Below are positions 10,830 through 24,035 of a DNA stretch of 64,000 nucleotides, in pieces (the first letter of the stretch is position 1; each line of letters starts with the position of its first letter). The DNA lies in NCBI GenBank assembly GCA_025024175.1, contig QCXZ01000137.1, positions 63,390,911 through 63,454,910 of the forward strand. The letters run 5' to 3'. The position numbers and the translations under genes were made by a program. Origin of the DNA: Rhyzopertha dominica (taxonomy: Eukaryota > Arthropoda > Insecta > Coleoptera > Bostrichidae). Under the pieces are notes generated by a model. The model did no database searches and was not told the DNA's origin. It was given only the letters and a program-made list of their open reading frames with translations.

Positions 10830-11460
10830 CCTTAAATGCCAGTTTCGCTATATACTCGTACCCTTTATTCCCTTTATTTTTTCAGACGCCTCTTCCTCCG
10901 CAGCTTTTTCTTCTCCTCGAATAATTTCAACTAGGGGTAACTGAAGTCTCGATACACATCCCGCGACCTGACCACACTATAACCCCCACATCGGCCCGAC
11001 CCCATAAAAACCCCTCATCCTTTATGCTTTATTTGCATACCGTTCTCGGGCTGTGTCTCCAGTCAGGAACACGAAAAAGGTGTTACTCTGAGACTGAATC
11101 GGGTGGGTGGCGGGTGGACGGAGGGAAGGCCGGAGCTCCGCTAAAATTAATGAACTCCTGTCCACGTAGAAAACGAAATAATCCACTTTTCCAGCAATTT
11201 GCTCTACCTTATAACCTTTATTGAGTTTCTTTTCGCGTCGTTCTGTACCGACATTTTTCTCTTTTAATTTGATGCCGGCCGGGAAGCTCTTAACCGCTGC
11301 CTTGCTCCCTTTCGCAGGCCGGGTACACAGCCACCAATTATTCATGTAATTAGACTGCTTATATTGAGCTCAATATCGCAAACGTTTCTTTTTCGGATCC
11401 TTTTTGCTGCGCAATTTGTAGGCGGCTGGCTTATGGGGTGACTAACAAGTGCCTACCTAG
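10830..11460. promoter_or_regulatory. GC-richer island, candidate conserved non-coding element
   Basis: A compact block of balanced composition between AT-rich flanks. It contains GGAGCTCC near 11131, AATTAATGAACTCC near 11144 and a pyrimidine-rich left edge (10860-10920). A 107-codon minus-strand frame (11345-11022) crosses it, but its product is low-complexity basic sequence without a recognisable domain. A regulatory reading is inferred from composition only. Confidence 0.35.
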
Positions 11461-12149
11461 ACGCCACCTCACGTATAAATTGTATTACACTACTAGGTTA
11501 GAAACGCTCAATTGAATAAAATATTCTTCGCTGTGTTTAACTACTTTCAGGTCATATGATGCACTGAAGTGTCATGTACACGTAGAAGAAGCAAAATATT
11601 ATAAAGAATGACGTCTAAAAACTTATGATGTTACCCAAATAGTGGTATTTTAAGAGAATAACGATAATGCGTTTGCTCTATTGTTATAGGAAATAATATG
11701 ACGCGTATACTTCAAAATATCACATTTACATATTCGTCAATATTATAAACACGGAACTCGAGTAATATGAATTGACATTTTAATTTTTTGTGATCTAAAG
11801 CTTTGAAAGCATCCCGAATTCTATGCATCAGTAATTTCCGCTATGTTGTGCTGCATTTATTCTGTGAAAGGGCATATATATTTTGTCTTTGCAGCGCTTT
11901 TTATAAGAAATTGTATTCGACATTTTTGTCAAAGTTGCTGATATTTTCGTAACTCATGGATGCATGCTACTATTTCGTAGCAAAATACAGTATGAAGAAG
12001 TACGCTATTGCTTATACTAATATTATAACTTATGTGATTGTGTGTGCTTAAAATGTTCACATGCTCTGTCCACTGGAGTTGTGTTCAAAGCAGATACGGA
12101 AAAATTTCACTGCGTTTTCTTTTCAATCTTTAACAATTGTTTACAGGTT

Positions 12150-12290
12150 ACCAAAACTGTGTCTAGTCATTGTCAACACTAATTTACACACATCATCTGC
12201 TTTGGTACTAAGTCGTCCACATTAATATAAAATAGCAGTGGGCCAGATATTGACCCCTGTGGCGTTATCCGTTGAAAGCTGCTTCTTAGC
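12150..12290 (-). pseudogene. LINE reverse transcriptase relic (motif 4 region)
   Basis: The minus strand reads TPQGSISGPLLFYINVDDLV (near 12195-12270). This matches the G-V-P-Q-G-S-I-L-G-P-L-L-F signature of non-LTR (Jockey/CR1-like) reverse transcriptases, followed by the usual Y-I-N-D-L segment. The reading breaks within about 45 codons. It is too short to name a clade. Confidence 0.8.
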
Positions 12291-12339
12291 TTCTTAGAAA
12301 TTTCTCAACGCTGTAAGTTCATCTAGTAGAATTTTATGT

Positions 12340-13330
12340 GAAACATCACAGCCAGCGTTCAAATGATTATGTGTCTTTTTCTTGTTCCAGACGATTCACC
12401 CACTACTGTGGCGGGCATCTTCAATAGTGGGCTTGTCTCTTCTTTGCTATTGAAGTTATTGTTGTGTTTATGTATTTCGGTGGCTTCTAGGTGTAAGCGT
12501 TTGATAGCTTCGTGGTACTAAGCATCTGGGTTGAATTTAATGTCGTGTCCCTGTTGTGTTGGCGCTTCTTTTGGTAATTCCTATATACGTATACTTGTCC
12601 ACAATTACAGGGTATCCGGTGAACTCCACCGTATGCCAACGGATTCCGCTTATCTTTGATAGAGTGAACAAGCTCTAACTTTCTAGTGGGCTTGTAAACC
12701 GTGGACGCGAACAGTGACGTTCTTGACGTATGGCAAGAAAGCCTTCCCCGTTAGTGTTGGTTCCTCTTGTATGGTGATGCTGTACTTTCGCCAAGTCGCA
12801 TGGCCCGCTTTATTTCCTTACCGTTTGAATGTTGCTCTCGATGTAGATGCATAAGTTCCTCTTGTAAATGTTCGGGATCACTGATCCGCTTTGCGCGATC
12901 AATTAAGGTCTTAACGATACATCTCTTCTGGTTTGTATAATAATCCGAAGGCTTATATCAATCCGTGTGCGTGGGTTTTTGATGTATCTGATGGCCCAGT
13001 GCTTCTTCTTCAAATCTCTCCGTGAATAAACTGGATACCACAAGTCTAATTGGGCTTCTCCTGGCAACGCCTTCGAGCTACTTGCAGCAGTCCTCTCTCT
13101 AGATGAAGTATGATGAAGTCGAACAGTGAGTGAATAGAGTGGCGATGTTTTCTTGAAGGATCTCGACGATTAAGTTACTCGCGTGTTTAACAGGTCCTTT
13201 AGTGAATAAGACCATGCCAAAATTGACTAGTCGGTTATCGGCTAACAGCTGAAGTTTCTTCAGGGCCTGGTCACGAATTTTTTGTTATCAGTTGTATGCA
13301 TGTTGGTTATAGCGAGCTACTGGCGAAAAT
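12340..13330 (-). pseudogene. Penelope-like retroelement relic (RT end plus GIY-YIG remnant)
   Basis: Minus-strand frames give, in order: a reverse-transcriptase palm-like tail FTERFEEEALG (near 13000); KPTHTD*YK (near 12970), usual after the RT thumb; then VKTLIDRAKRISDPEHLQEE (near 12880-12930); LPYVKNVT (near 12730); and YGGVHRIPCNCGQVYV (near 12590-12640), which is the start of the GIY-YIG endonuclease domain. A tail with EATEIHKHNNNFNSKEET (near 12440-12490) follows. This order is diagnostic of Penelope-like elements with a C-terminal endonuclease. Most of the RT, including the catalytic box between FEEEAL and KPTHTD, has been deleted, and stops and frameshifts are frequent. No terminal repeats were identified. 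Confidence 0.88.
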
Positions 13331-13679
13331 CAAGAAGAAAATTTGACCCACCATAAGTGGTCAATCGGCCCTAAATTTTCAAAGGGACATATAAAGTGTT
13401 GAATTAACCCTAGTCAACTTTTTCCCTCAAGTCTCAAAGTCCTATTTGTAAAATTGTCAATTATAAATTGAGTTACCTGCAATTTTTTGTGCATATTTCT
13501 TTTTCGCAATAAACACTAAAACAGTTTAGTAATTTTTTGCAGTAAAAACTGTTATACGGCTGTCTGTTAAAGTGAATCAATCAAGTAGTCTTTTTCAGGA
13601 AGTGACCATGAACACAGAAGTTTATACCAAGAGCAATGTATCTCTTTTAACGTGAACAAAAAAACTCACATCTGATGAC

Positions 13680-14000
13680 AAACTGACGTATCGATGTTTC
13701 AGCGTGCGTCTCGTCTATCCAGAGTAAGTATCCTCTGAACCAGGATGGCCCCCGCTAATCATGCAGATCAAGTAATTGGCTGCAGCGTTCGCCGGTAACT
13801 AAGATGGCGGTGAATTAACAATTTCTCTTTGGCGGGTGGCGGACCTGCCGGACCTGCAGACGCGTTCCTTATCTGCATAAGTAATCAGAGGGCATGCAAA
13901 TAACCGAGGTCACGGTATTAATTACAGGACTGTGTACTTATATTATTCTGTGAAGTGCACTTGGGCAGGCAAACACTGAACAGATTCTGCTGGGGTCGAT
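13680..14000. promoter_or_regulatory. GC-richer island with an octamer-type site
   Basis: The block contains a perfect ATGCAAAT (13894-13901), the POU-type octamer, with TAATCAT near 13757, AAGTAATTGG near 13769 and ATTAATTACAGG near 13917. Flanks are AT-rich. No coding sequence was seen. It is a candidate enhancer by motif content only. A smaller GC-rich patch lies at 14690-14810. Confidence 0.4.
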
Positions 14001-15459
14001 GAAAGAATTCAAATTAGAGGAGAGCTGCAATTGACAAATACACACACGTACTATATGTTTTGGGGAGACTGAATACCTGGCTAATACAGCGATCAATACT
14101 ATGTGCCAATTCTCTTAGTGCCTCCCAATTTAAGTCATTTACTTCAGCTGCTCGATCTGGCAGTTTTCAAATCTGCAGGATCATCTTAAGGTCAGTCACT
14201 GCAAAAGATTTATATAACAAGGATTCCAGAAAATTTTCTAATGGCAAAGGCAATTAAAACTAGTGAATTGTGGAACAACTCGAACACTGAATGTATTATA
14301 AAGAGATTCGGCAAAACTGGCACCGATCTAATTGCTGGCCCTGAAATAAGCCACGCTGTAGTGGTCAAAGTAGACCCAATTAATGACTAAGAGAATGTTC
14401 AGAACTGAATACGTTTCAAAATTTCTTCTATCAACTAATTTCGTTTCATAATCAAAGATATCGATGAACCGAGAACACTAAAGTTTACAAATAAATAGTA
14501 ACCAGCTCTAAACTAAGGTTTGTTTAGGAATAAAGGTTATGATCAAAAGAAACATAAACAGAAAGAGAAAAACGCAAAGAAATTAACGAAAATACAATTG
14601 ATAAAAACATTTTCTAGTGGAGGAAATGCAATTAAGCATATGCTTTAATTAATCAGATGAAGACTTGGAAAGAGAAAAACAAGCTGAAATAGAGTTTGAA
14701 GCAGAGTTACAGATACCAGGAGGCGAAGTAAGCGGCTGGCGGACCAGGCGGTCGGCAGAGGCCAATTTCCCAGCGGCAAGACAACACAGACAAGAGTGTA
14801 AGGTGCAATATTTAATGTTACTCCTGTTAAAAGCAAACAGTTTCGTATATTTCAGTCATAATTGGGTTACTTTTGGACCAGACATCACCAACTGAATAAA
14901 AAATAATGCTTTAAAAAACTGTAGGATTATTACAGAAATGAGACTGATATTTCGTTTTCGCGATGAGAAGAAAACGCGGATATAATCAAAACAGCATCAG
15001 ACATTCATCGAGCTGAAAAGGCATTGTCATCGACTTTTCCTAAATCAGCAATTTCGATAATCTTAACAATACTACTATGCAATCCAGGTGAGATTTTTTC
15101 ACTGGAGAAGAATGATTAAACAATATAATCTTACTATATACCGGGTATTGAAAAAATAGTGTAAAATATTTAAAGAGGTAAGTAATAGTATGGATCAGTA
15201 TAAACTAAAAAGTTTTAATACATGTGAGTCGGCAAAGTAACGGTTTCCTGAGATATGGAAAGTTATTATTATCTCCTTTTTTATTTTACATTTTCTTATC
15301 ACAGCGGCTATTATTTTGTAAAATAAATATTTGATTTTTATCAGTGCACAAGTTTTTGTTGCTATGGCTCTTACTCTAATGTAGAATAAGCCAGCATGCA
15401 TTCCATGTACGGTCGTGCCACCAAAGCGCGACCCTCTTTATGGTCAAGCTAATACAAAT

Positions 15460-15640
15460 CACCAAATACGATTTTAGCGCATTTCATACAAGTTGAATAG
15501 CAAGAGCCCTAGCTTAGATCCTTGTGGTACTCCATCGTTAACGCTTTTTGCTTTTGATATTTATTTGTTGATCTTGACTACGACTTGTCCGTTTCAGAGG
15601 TAAGCTTTTATCAATTTTATTGCGGATTGTGGAAATTCCA
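15460..15640 (-). pseudogene. LINE reverse transcriptase relic
   Basis: The minus strand reads IKLIKAYL*NGQVVVKINK (near 15575-15630), then about 12 codons later DGVPQGSKLGLLLFNLYEM (near 15470-15535). The spacing and the G-V-P-Q-G-S motif match the fingers-to-palm part of Jockey/CR1-type reverse transcriptases. It is interrupted by stops. Its sequence differs from the relics at 12150 and 31120, so they are separate insertions or families. Confidence 0.82.
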
Positions 15641-16969
15641 TTATTCTTTTTTATGTCTATGAAGATGGCTCTTGTTGCCGTGGGGACGTTGAATTTTCTT
15701 ACTAGATTACTTTTTGTATTACTTTATAGGTACCTGGTGATCTGCTAATATTTGATTTTCCATCCACTTGATTAACAAGCACATTTGATTTTATGTTGCT
15801 GGTTTCTACGCAGTGATGCTGAAGACCCCCATTTTCTTGCCGATATTCTTTTTGCTGAAAATGAATCTGGACATCAGACGAGTTTTTTTTATTAAACATT
15901 TGAATGGGTATTGCAGGCGATATGTTTATAGGTATGTAGTTCTAGCATTGTAGTGCTCAAGCTCACTTTTCGATTGCCGTTACCCGTTATAGAGCATTTC
16001 CACCAAACTATTCCACGTAAATAAACAGGAAGAAGGGAACCTGTATTATGCCCTGCAAGATCGTCTGATTTAAACACTCTAGATTTCCTTTTTGACGATA
16101 TTTGAAAACATTATTCTATGGTAGTACTGAAATAACCTCGAACAGTTGTAGCTTGACATTAATAAATAATGCCAACAAATCCGCATCAATGAGGGGGTTT
16201 AAGAGAGAGTTCGAATATCAGTTACTTTGCGGGCTCATGTTTATTAAGACTTTTCGACTTATGATTATCTCTTTAAATATTTTATCCTTTTTTAACACCA
16301 TATATAGAACAAAATTTTGAACGAAATAGATTCAGTAAAGATAAATGATAAATTTGCCAAAGAGAATAAAGGCAAAAAAATATAGAGTAACTTTTATAAT
16401 TTATTTAGCCGGGTTATTTAGCATCATTTAGTTAGTGTAAAATTTTTAAATAAATGTCTGTTGTATTCTTAGCTGTTAACTACATATGGCTGGTTTAAGT
16501 AACTCGTTAAAAATGTGGATAAATCTGAAATGTTACCAACAAAATCTTTACTACCTCTCACATTTTTTGTTCTGTTGCCTCAAAACAGGAGCCTCCAATA
16601 ATCTGATCCGCCACTGGCAGTTACTGAAACAGTTGATTAAAATCTTGAATTTAGTAATAAAGAAGAACTAGGCAAAGCAGGTGATTTGATTTTGTCGAGT
16701 ACAAGTCAGACAGAGAAAACAAGACCACATCCAAATACATGCAATTATGAATACAGTTGCTCCCGAGGTTGTTCCTGATTTTCATGTGTATTGAAAGGTC
16801 GTTACGTGCTAGTAATGCAGTGTCAGTTGCAGAATAATCATTTATACATGCAAGGTTGAATTGTCAATATTAAAAGATTTTTAATGCATTTTCGCGCGTA
16901 GCTAAATAAATGGAATAGGTAACAGCCGTTGAAGAAGTTTAAGAAAAAATCCCAATCGCAATACGTGCA

Positions 16970-17640
16970 ATTTAATAGTCAACAGATGCAGTTTTTTCGC
17001 GAAAATGAACGACCGAGCTCAATTGGTGGCGTCGACTTTGAGCATTGATTAAGGGAAGTGCTTCCCCGCCTCCTTTGAAAGCAACTTCTTCCTATGTGAA
17101 CAAAAGTTGTAGTCACGTGTATAAACAGCAATAATGGAATTGACCTTTGATGGAGTCCACGATCGGAAGGATAACGAGGGTCGAGAGGTGTCTGGACCCC
17201 GAAGGCAGGACCTAGTCGCCGGTGTTTTATCGAGGAACCCGGATATATATACGTTGGCCCGTTTTTCCACCCTCGAACCCCGCATTAGCATAAAACACGT
17301 CTTATAATAAATTGGCGCGTTCGAATAAGACGCATAATTACTTTAACCCACTTGCGGTGCTTCGCGTAAAAACTGAGAAAAAAGTACCTGGATGAATTTA
17401 TGTTGCGAACGGAGCATTTGCATTCCGTACGGGCACGTCGGTCCTTTTTTTGCGTTTTATCGTTTTGAATGGTTATACTTAAAGAACCGGCGGTCTGGTT
17501 CTGATTGATAGCCTCGAATGGTGCACTACGTCGGTCGGATAAATAATTAATAATTCAGATGCATGGAGATTTAGGTTCGGTTAAGTTGTTCAGAATAGAA
17601 AGGCTTTTTAGTCGTCGTTCTTTAGCTTTCAGAACTCAAC
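16970..17640. promoter_or_regulatory. GC-richer island, candidate conserved non-coding element
   Basis: It contains GAGCATTGATTAAGG near 17039, GCATTAGCATAAAAC near 17282 and AAATAATTAATAATTC near 17540, set in balanced sequence. The 80-codon minus-strand frame at 17291-17049 has no recognisable domain. Confidence 0.35.
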
Positions 17641-17649
17641 CCTACATGG

Positions 17650-20200
17650 GATCGATTGCTGAAAAGAGGACATTCGTGCAGGAAGCTGGATCAGCATGAA
17701 CAACATTTCTTTTAATAGATAATTAATGGAAATCTGTTAGGAAGAGCTCAAAGTAGGAGGTCGTTAGTGACTAAGGTGATTACAATAGTTTTGTTTTTAT
17801 TTTTTATTTTACCGACTTCTAAGCTTTCTCACTGAAAATTATCACTAGTACGAATTCTCGATCTTGATGTAAAAAACTAAACTGGGGTCCTATATAAAAA
17901 TTCATTCCTTCCTTGATTTCAATTAAATGTTAAAGGTATTGGAAAGCTGGTCCCTTTTTATTGTTTTATGTGTACGGTGGTATAATACATTATGATGCTT
18001 CAGCAGTAAATATGAATTATGTTCTTTTGCCCGCAAGTATATTAGATCCTATTTGATCAGTGCTTAACGATGTAATGAGTGTTTCTAGCTCGACTATCCC
18101 ATTCACAAAGAAAACACCAATATTTCGTGAATATAAGTTGAAGACCAAGTAGAATGCAACTACTTTGAAATTAGTACTGATGTATATTTTTAGTAATTAT
18201 TATATGCATGACCAACAGGAATATCAGATAGACTTTCCTGTATGTAAAAGAACGGCGTTTAAACTAAATTATGAAAAGGCACCATTCTTCAAGTTAGAGT
18301 TCATAACCTAATGCTAACGTCGAGTAGGCAACATTATTGCAAAATGAAAGGTCTTCTTTGGTTGAAATATTGTGAGTGGCTTGTATCTTCGATAAATCCG
18401 TAATTTTAACGGGCACAGTTCTGATGCATTGTAGAAAAAATTAAGGCGTTTTGTTATTTTTTATTTAAAAATAGTAAGCCTTGCCCAATACCAAACTAGT
18501 AAATGCGTCACAAACTGCTTTTATCCTTGTTCACCAGTTTTTCCATCTATTGTAACTTGAACACAGTGTTCTGCTTCTATCACTGAATGGTTATTAATTC
18601 ACGCAATGTACTTCAAAAGAAGAGATCAGAAATGTCCACGTCAAAAATACTGCCGATTTGAATTTACAGAAATACGCATTCTCGGATTTAACAATCCCTG
18701 CAGTTTCGATCCTAATAATTTTGTTTGAGATTTTTAATAATTGATATATCGAATTAAGTCATTTAAATAACATTGTTTTGTTACATTGACCGAGTCTTCT
18801 GAAGATAATGGTAAATAGGCTCAATTACATTTGTACACATCTAGGCCTGGTAGATGGTATAGCAACACACGAGAAAATGTGAGGGGCCCACAACAATCTG
18901 TCTCGATTGTTAATTCTTAGCGCAAGCCTTCCAGTGTGGAAGCGCTTTTATAAACGATTTGGCGTCTGTTCGTGGATAGTGAAATCTCGGCTCCTAAGCA
19001 TCGGGGTGGACCTCGGGTTTTCTCTAGATGGTAGCTTACGATCCATAGGCGTACCCTAACAACTTACTTTTAAAAGGGGACACTAGACCTGAAATTATCA
19101 TTTTTAATGCAAAATTTTTATATATTGATGTCGTTGAACGTGATTTTTGATGCTGAGTATGATTGTACATGACACATTTGTATTAAGGCTTATTACATAC
19201 ACTATGATATTAAATACTGATACTGAACGGTGGGTTGCGCTGGTAACGCTGATAACATATAAATAAGTTTTGATTTTAATTTAAATTTGAAATTAAAGTA
19301 AAGGGTATTTGATTTTTCTTTTAAAGTTGTAATATTTTGTCTATTATCCTGACGACCAGTTGATTCACCAAATATGTAACAAAAGCTATTGAGATCATTT
19401 AGGCATAATACGTGGGACATTGTCAATACTAAATGGGATAACTATCATGAATTTACTTACAAAATCTTATATACTGACATACGTGCCAGTTGTATATTTA
19501 TTTATTTTATTGGTTTCATCGGACAGAAGTGGTGGTTTAGGTCTACATGAGAAGCAGAAATCAAGCATAGCTTGTTGAAACCTGTTTGGTCATGTTAGTT
19601 AAGACAATTTGTTTGTTTTTTTTTGTAGCCTACTAATAAAGGAATATATGTTCAAATACAGTAAACATTAATATAATATTAATAAAATGTATTTATTAAA
19701 ATTTCTCAGAAACCTAACGTAATGGACAATTTTAGAAAGCATTGTCACAATTTAAATAAATAAGAGCCCAAGAATAATAAACGTTATGTCTACCAGTGTC
19801 AAAATATATACTAATAACTAAACTAGATCAGATTATGTAGATTTAACAGAATGTAAATCGAGAATTTAGAAGAAAAATTATCTAGTAGATAGCCTTAAGG
19901 TGATCAATGTCAGTGTAAAGTTGTCGAAACACGGGAGCGCCAAAATCGAAACCTATAAAGTAATAAGAAGTAAACAAACACAGTGATCCTTCTTCGAGGC
20001 GTTGATAACATACGAATTTCGCATTCACTTCTCCAAATCGCCCAAAGCACTCACGATATAACAGTTTTTGTCCCTCTCCAACGCAAGGTATAATAATATA
20101 ATTTTTTACCCCACTACATATGTTAAAGTCAGTGTCCAAATTGGGAGCACTACGTGACGCGGCTGTAAAACTGAAATGCACGTCTGATGTAACAATGCAA
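17650..20200. other. AT-rich stretch without recognisable features
   Basis: I saw no transposase, reverse transcriptase or clear terminal repeats. A slightly GC-richer patch at 18870-19060 was examined and not identified. The 109-codon minus-strand frame at 20211-19882 has a hydrophobic start but no recognisable domain. Confidence 0.45.
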
Positions 20201-20450
20201 ACTAGGTACATGTATGCATTTACAAATGAACGAACTTTATTTCATCCTTCCCCCTCTCCCCATGGAAAGCCGAGAGCCACTTTATCCGGCGTTCGTGGCT
20301 GAGACGGATTCAGATTTACTCCGGTTTGAAGTATTTCGAATGCAAATTCCTTTGATTACACTGCGCGAAGAAAGTCGGTGACTTTAAGGACAGGACCGTA
20401 TCAGAGTCGGAAGGAACTGATCATTAACTGCGTAGATGCACCGCATGCCA
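20200..20450. promoter_or_regulatory. GC-richer island with an octamer-type site
   Basis: A short block with ATGCAAAT at 20340-20347 followed by a CCTTTGATT motif. No coding potential. It resembles the other islands of the window. Confidence 0.35.
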
Positions 20451-20459
20451 TTGCTTTCA

Positions 20460-23040
20460 ATGATTGAAGCAAAATTTTGTATCCTGCTATGTAAATCTGG
20501 TTGATTTGGTCATGTTTTTGACAAAATGTTTGATCATGGGTTCATGGGTGTTTTGCTTGATCTCACTTTGTCTAGTGCCATTTCATTTATTGTACCTTCA
20601 CAATGTGCTTTTGTTTTTATTATTTTTAACATGTATTGTCATATCCTAACGTTATAGGATTCTATCCTTAAAAAATTGTTACACGATTTACGATTTGCAA
20701 GGAACAAATCACAAATGTGACTCAAGAACTGGAATTTTACATTTTTGAACTCTCATACTTATTCTCATTCTTCTAGATACATATATGCATATAATACAAT
20801 CTCATTGCTCAGGAATATTAAGTCATTTCGTTCAACCGAATTTTATGTCTTAATGCTTCAGTTTTTTATTCTGCTTCTGGAGCGTACTAAAGTTCTCGAA
20901 ATCCAGGTTCATGTATTAGAAAAGTAGGAGTAGATAATGTTTTTATTGCTTTACAAAATTTTATATTAGTAAGCATATTATTTGGTTTCTATTCAGATGA
21001 TTGCTTATCAACTTTCTAACTTCCTGAGGAATTTTTGCCTAATGCAGATTTTACGATTCTTTGTTTGACTTGTACTATTGATTTATAGTGTTCTTCAGGT
21101 TTCTGCGTCAATCTGTTAATAAATGATAATTCAGATAGATATGTCTCGGACAATCCTGAATCATGTTTTTAAGTAATTCTGAATACTACTACTACTACTA
21201 CTTGATTTTTTCCCATTTCCCGTATCAGGAACCGAATATACTATTTTAAGTTATCGCTGACCTCCAAAATTTCATTATTAAGGGTTTGTGTCACAGATGC
21301 ATCAATATCAGGTCTCATTTGAGCAACAAACAAGACACATGGTTTGTACGTTAATTGCAAGAGTAAAAGAGCAAAACTTTGGTTATAAACCTACACGATC
21401 GTTTATTATGACCATATCCCACTTCTTAAACGTTGAAATTTCAAAGTCACTAAAACGTGAAAGGTCTCCAAAACTTAGCAGTTTGGTTAACTATTTCTCT
21501 CATAAATGGAACACCAAAAGATAAGCAATCTATTTAAACATGTCGGTAGCAGCAACCAGGACCCGAATTGTTTTGGCGCTGCATTTAGTTAGTCCATGTA
21601 TTGTTTAAGTGTAAAACGTATTTTCTGGTCTTGGGTAATCCGGACCTCACCGTCGCGAACCTTGAGGAGAGCCACTTTGCTGAACGCATTATCATGCAAA
21701 TTCTCATTCTTACGTTTGCCTCGTGTTTTCGTAGACAAGTTACAGTGTTCGTACAAACAGCCACCGCATAATGACGCTTTTACTTGCTCTCCAGATGCTA
21801 CTTTGCCTGCTTTATTTGTTGTTAATCTAGTGTAAAGGTTATTGCTCTTTGCAAATTCCTTTCGCATCTTTGAATAAATCATCATACATTTTATCTCAGT
21901 TCGTTCGTGCGAAGCTCTTTGCTTTTAAAGAGGTTACATTAGGCTTACACAAACGCGATGTGCCTGATAAAATTAGACTAAATACTGAAATGGGAGTGAG
22001 AATATTTAATTCGATTTTGTGTGGCACTTTGAAGGTAATTCACAATGTACAAAAGAACGAGTGCAGACCTTCGTAAGTCTAAAATAAATCGACATTAAAT
22101 AATCAAACAATTTTGTGGTTTTCTTCTATCCACTTCATTAGACGAAAAATTACTTTCACATTCTCCCTCATAGCACACTTCTGTAGCAGCTTTAAAAGCG
22201 TAAAATTTTTATATGCAAAAATATCTACTTAGCATCGTCCAACAATCGTTATAATTTTGANGCAACCACTTTATTAAACAGTTTTTCCTCATAATTCATA
22301 CCGACTATTATGACAATTGTTTAGGCCTTAAATTAGCATTCTTAAGAATATACTTAAATGTGTTATTGAACAATACGTTTGAGTTACACATCTGTCTGAA
22401 TCTAAAATGCGACTAAATTTAATCACCTGTCTTAACTGCAATGCGACACTTACTCAAATACGTATTTTGTTCTTTCAACATTTATGTTAGGCTTTTTTGT
22501 ACTTCATATTAAGGAGTGAGTGAGAAATGATTGGGCCTAAGAAACCAGAGGCTTAGGTAAAAATGGTCCTTAACTTATTTAACTTTAAACGGAAATGTAT
22601 ATCATTCCAGGTTGTTTCACCAAAATGGGCTAACTATATTAATCACTACTACCTCGCGTTGTCCTGTCCTAAGGGCACCACATTTTGAAAAATATGTACG
22701 AATTTTATATTTTCCTGTTCCAGTTACCTAGTGTTGTGAGCCAAACTATTCAACCTTAAATCTCATGTAAAGAAAGTAATACATTGGTGTTCGGAGTTTG
22801 GTTTAATATCTGATCGGTACAGTAGAGTACAGGATCCATCGTATAAAAAAGTCAAGCAAAGTTATATAAATAGTTCACTCAATCATTCGATTTTTGCAAT
22901 AATGTGACAGATATAGCGAATAATTTGCAAAAAAATTCTTTTGAAGTGGCACAAAAACCATGAAAGTATTCCATGAGCACTCAAATATAAGCACTGGAGA
23001 ATATAAAGAAAAAAAAACAAAAAAGGGAATTTCCAATAAG
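20460..23040. other. AT-rich stretch; one short microsatellite
   Basis: Only an (ACT)6 run at 21185-21202 stands out. Open frames around 21288-21885 are not supported by any recognisable motif. One single-base ambiguity occurs at 22261. Confidence 0.5.
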
Positions 23041-23570
23041 TAGGTTGCAGATGTGGGCAGGCAATCACCGAGCAACCGGGGTTATTCGACTTTTTCTTAA
23101 TTCCAGCGGACGATACCATCTCTCCCCATTTTAAAAACTTTATTCCGTGCGAAGAGAACCGCCGAGAATAAAAAAAAACTTAAAACGACAATGCACTGTT
23201 GAGTGGTTAACAAGATTGGTCCGTTATTAAGATAGCAATCACTTTTATTTCCTACTATAAAGAGTGGATGTAATACATACACTTTCCTTAGATGGCAGGA
23301 GGAGATACGCTGGTAGAGGAACGGCCCGTTCCGAAGGCGATAAGTAAAAGTCTTCCCCGGGAATTGGACCGTTCTTTGCAGTGTAGCGGAATATGACACG
23401 ATTATGCGTAAGAAGAAATCGCCCTTCGCGACCAATTTGGTGATTACTTGACTCGGGAGCTACGCACTCCGTGTGTCTATCTCGCCCCTCGATAAAACGA
23501 ATCAAGTCTCCGCGCCCAAAAGTGGAGAGGCTCCTGAATGGGCCGTTATATAGTTTCAGGAGTTAGTGTT
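23040..23570. promoter_or_regulatory. GC-richer island, candidate conserved non-coding element
   Basis: A balanced block with a GC-rich right half (23290-23540). A 112-codon minus-strand frame (23435-23097) includes a hydrophobic run but no family I recognise. It could be an exon fragment, but no splice context supports that. Confidence 0.35.
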
Positions 23571-23861
23571 TTGGATAATTTTAATATCGAGAAACATTTG
23601 CGGTAATGTACCGTATAAGCAATTGAAAAGTTGCTAACTAAACTACGAAAAACCCTTGTCTACACGCAAACTTATTTTCTGTTACCAAAATAAAAGTGAT
23701 TGAAATAAGCAGCTTAGGTATACACAATACGGCCTGTTATTGCCACAACAAAGTATTGATGTAAATAACACTCTGTAGTGTTTTCAGAAAGGAATGGATA
23801 AGTTGTTACTATATGTACGGGATGTTTCAGTTTATGTTCAACACATTAAGCACACTCTTTG

Positions 23862-24035
23862 GCCCCGTTGCACAAAGCGTGGTTAACCAGACCCTCTGGT
23901 TAACACGCGGTTAACTAGCCGTTGCCATAGGCAGCACCAATGAAGAACCCTTAAAAAGAACCGTTTCCATGACAACCGCCCCTTGACCGCGTGTTAACCA
24001 GGGGGTCTGGTTAACCACGCTTTGTGCAACGGGGC
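23862..24035. mobile_element. Young-looking 174-bp MITE with 5-bp target duplication
   Basis: The ends are GCCCCGTTGCACAAAGCGTG and its reverse complement. The arms match over about 52 bp with two mismatches and keep pairing more loosely to the centre, so the whole element can fold into one hairpin. A perfect duplication CTTTG flanks it (23857-23861 and 24036-24040). Because the ends are G/C-symmetric, a 3-bp TTT duplication is an alternative reading. GTTAACC repeats occur inside each arm. Termini with GTTGCACAAA occur in abundant insect MITEs as I remember them. No coding capacity. Confidence 0.93.

Noticed and set aside
11022..11345. 107-codon minus-strand frame
   Set aside because: No domain, no start context and no splice signals; it lies in a GC-richer island where long frames arise by chance.
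18870..19060. GC-richer patch, possible RT relic
   Set aside because: No reverse-transcriptase or transposase motif could be read in any frame.
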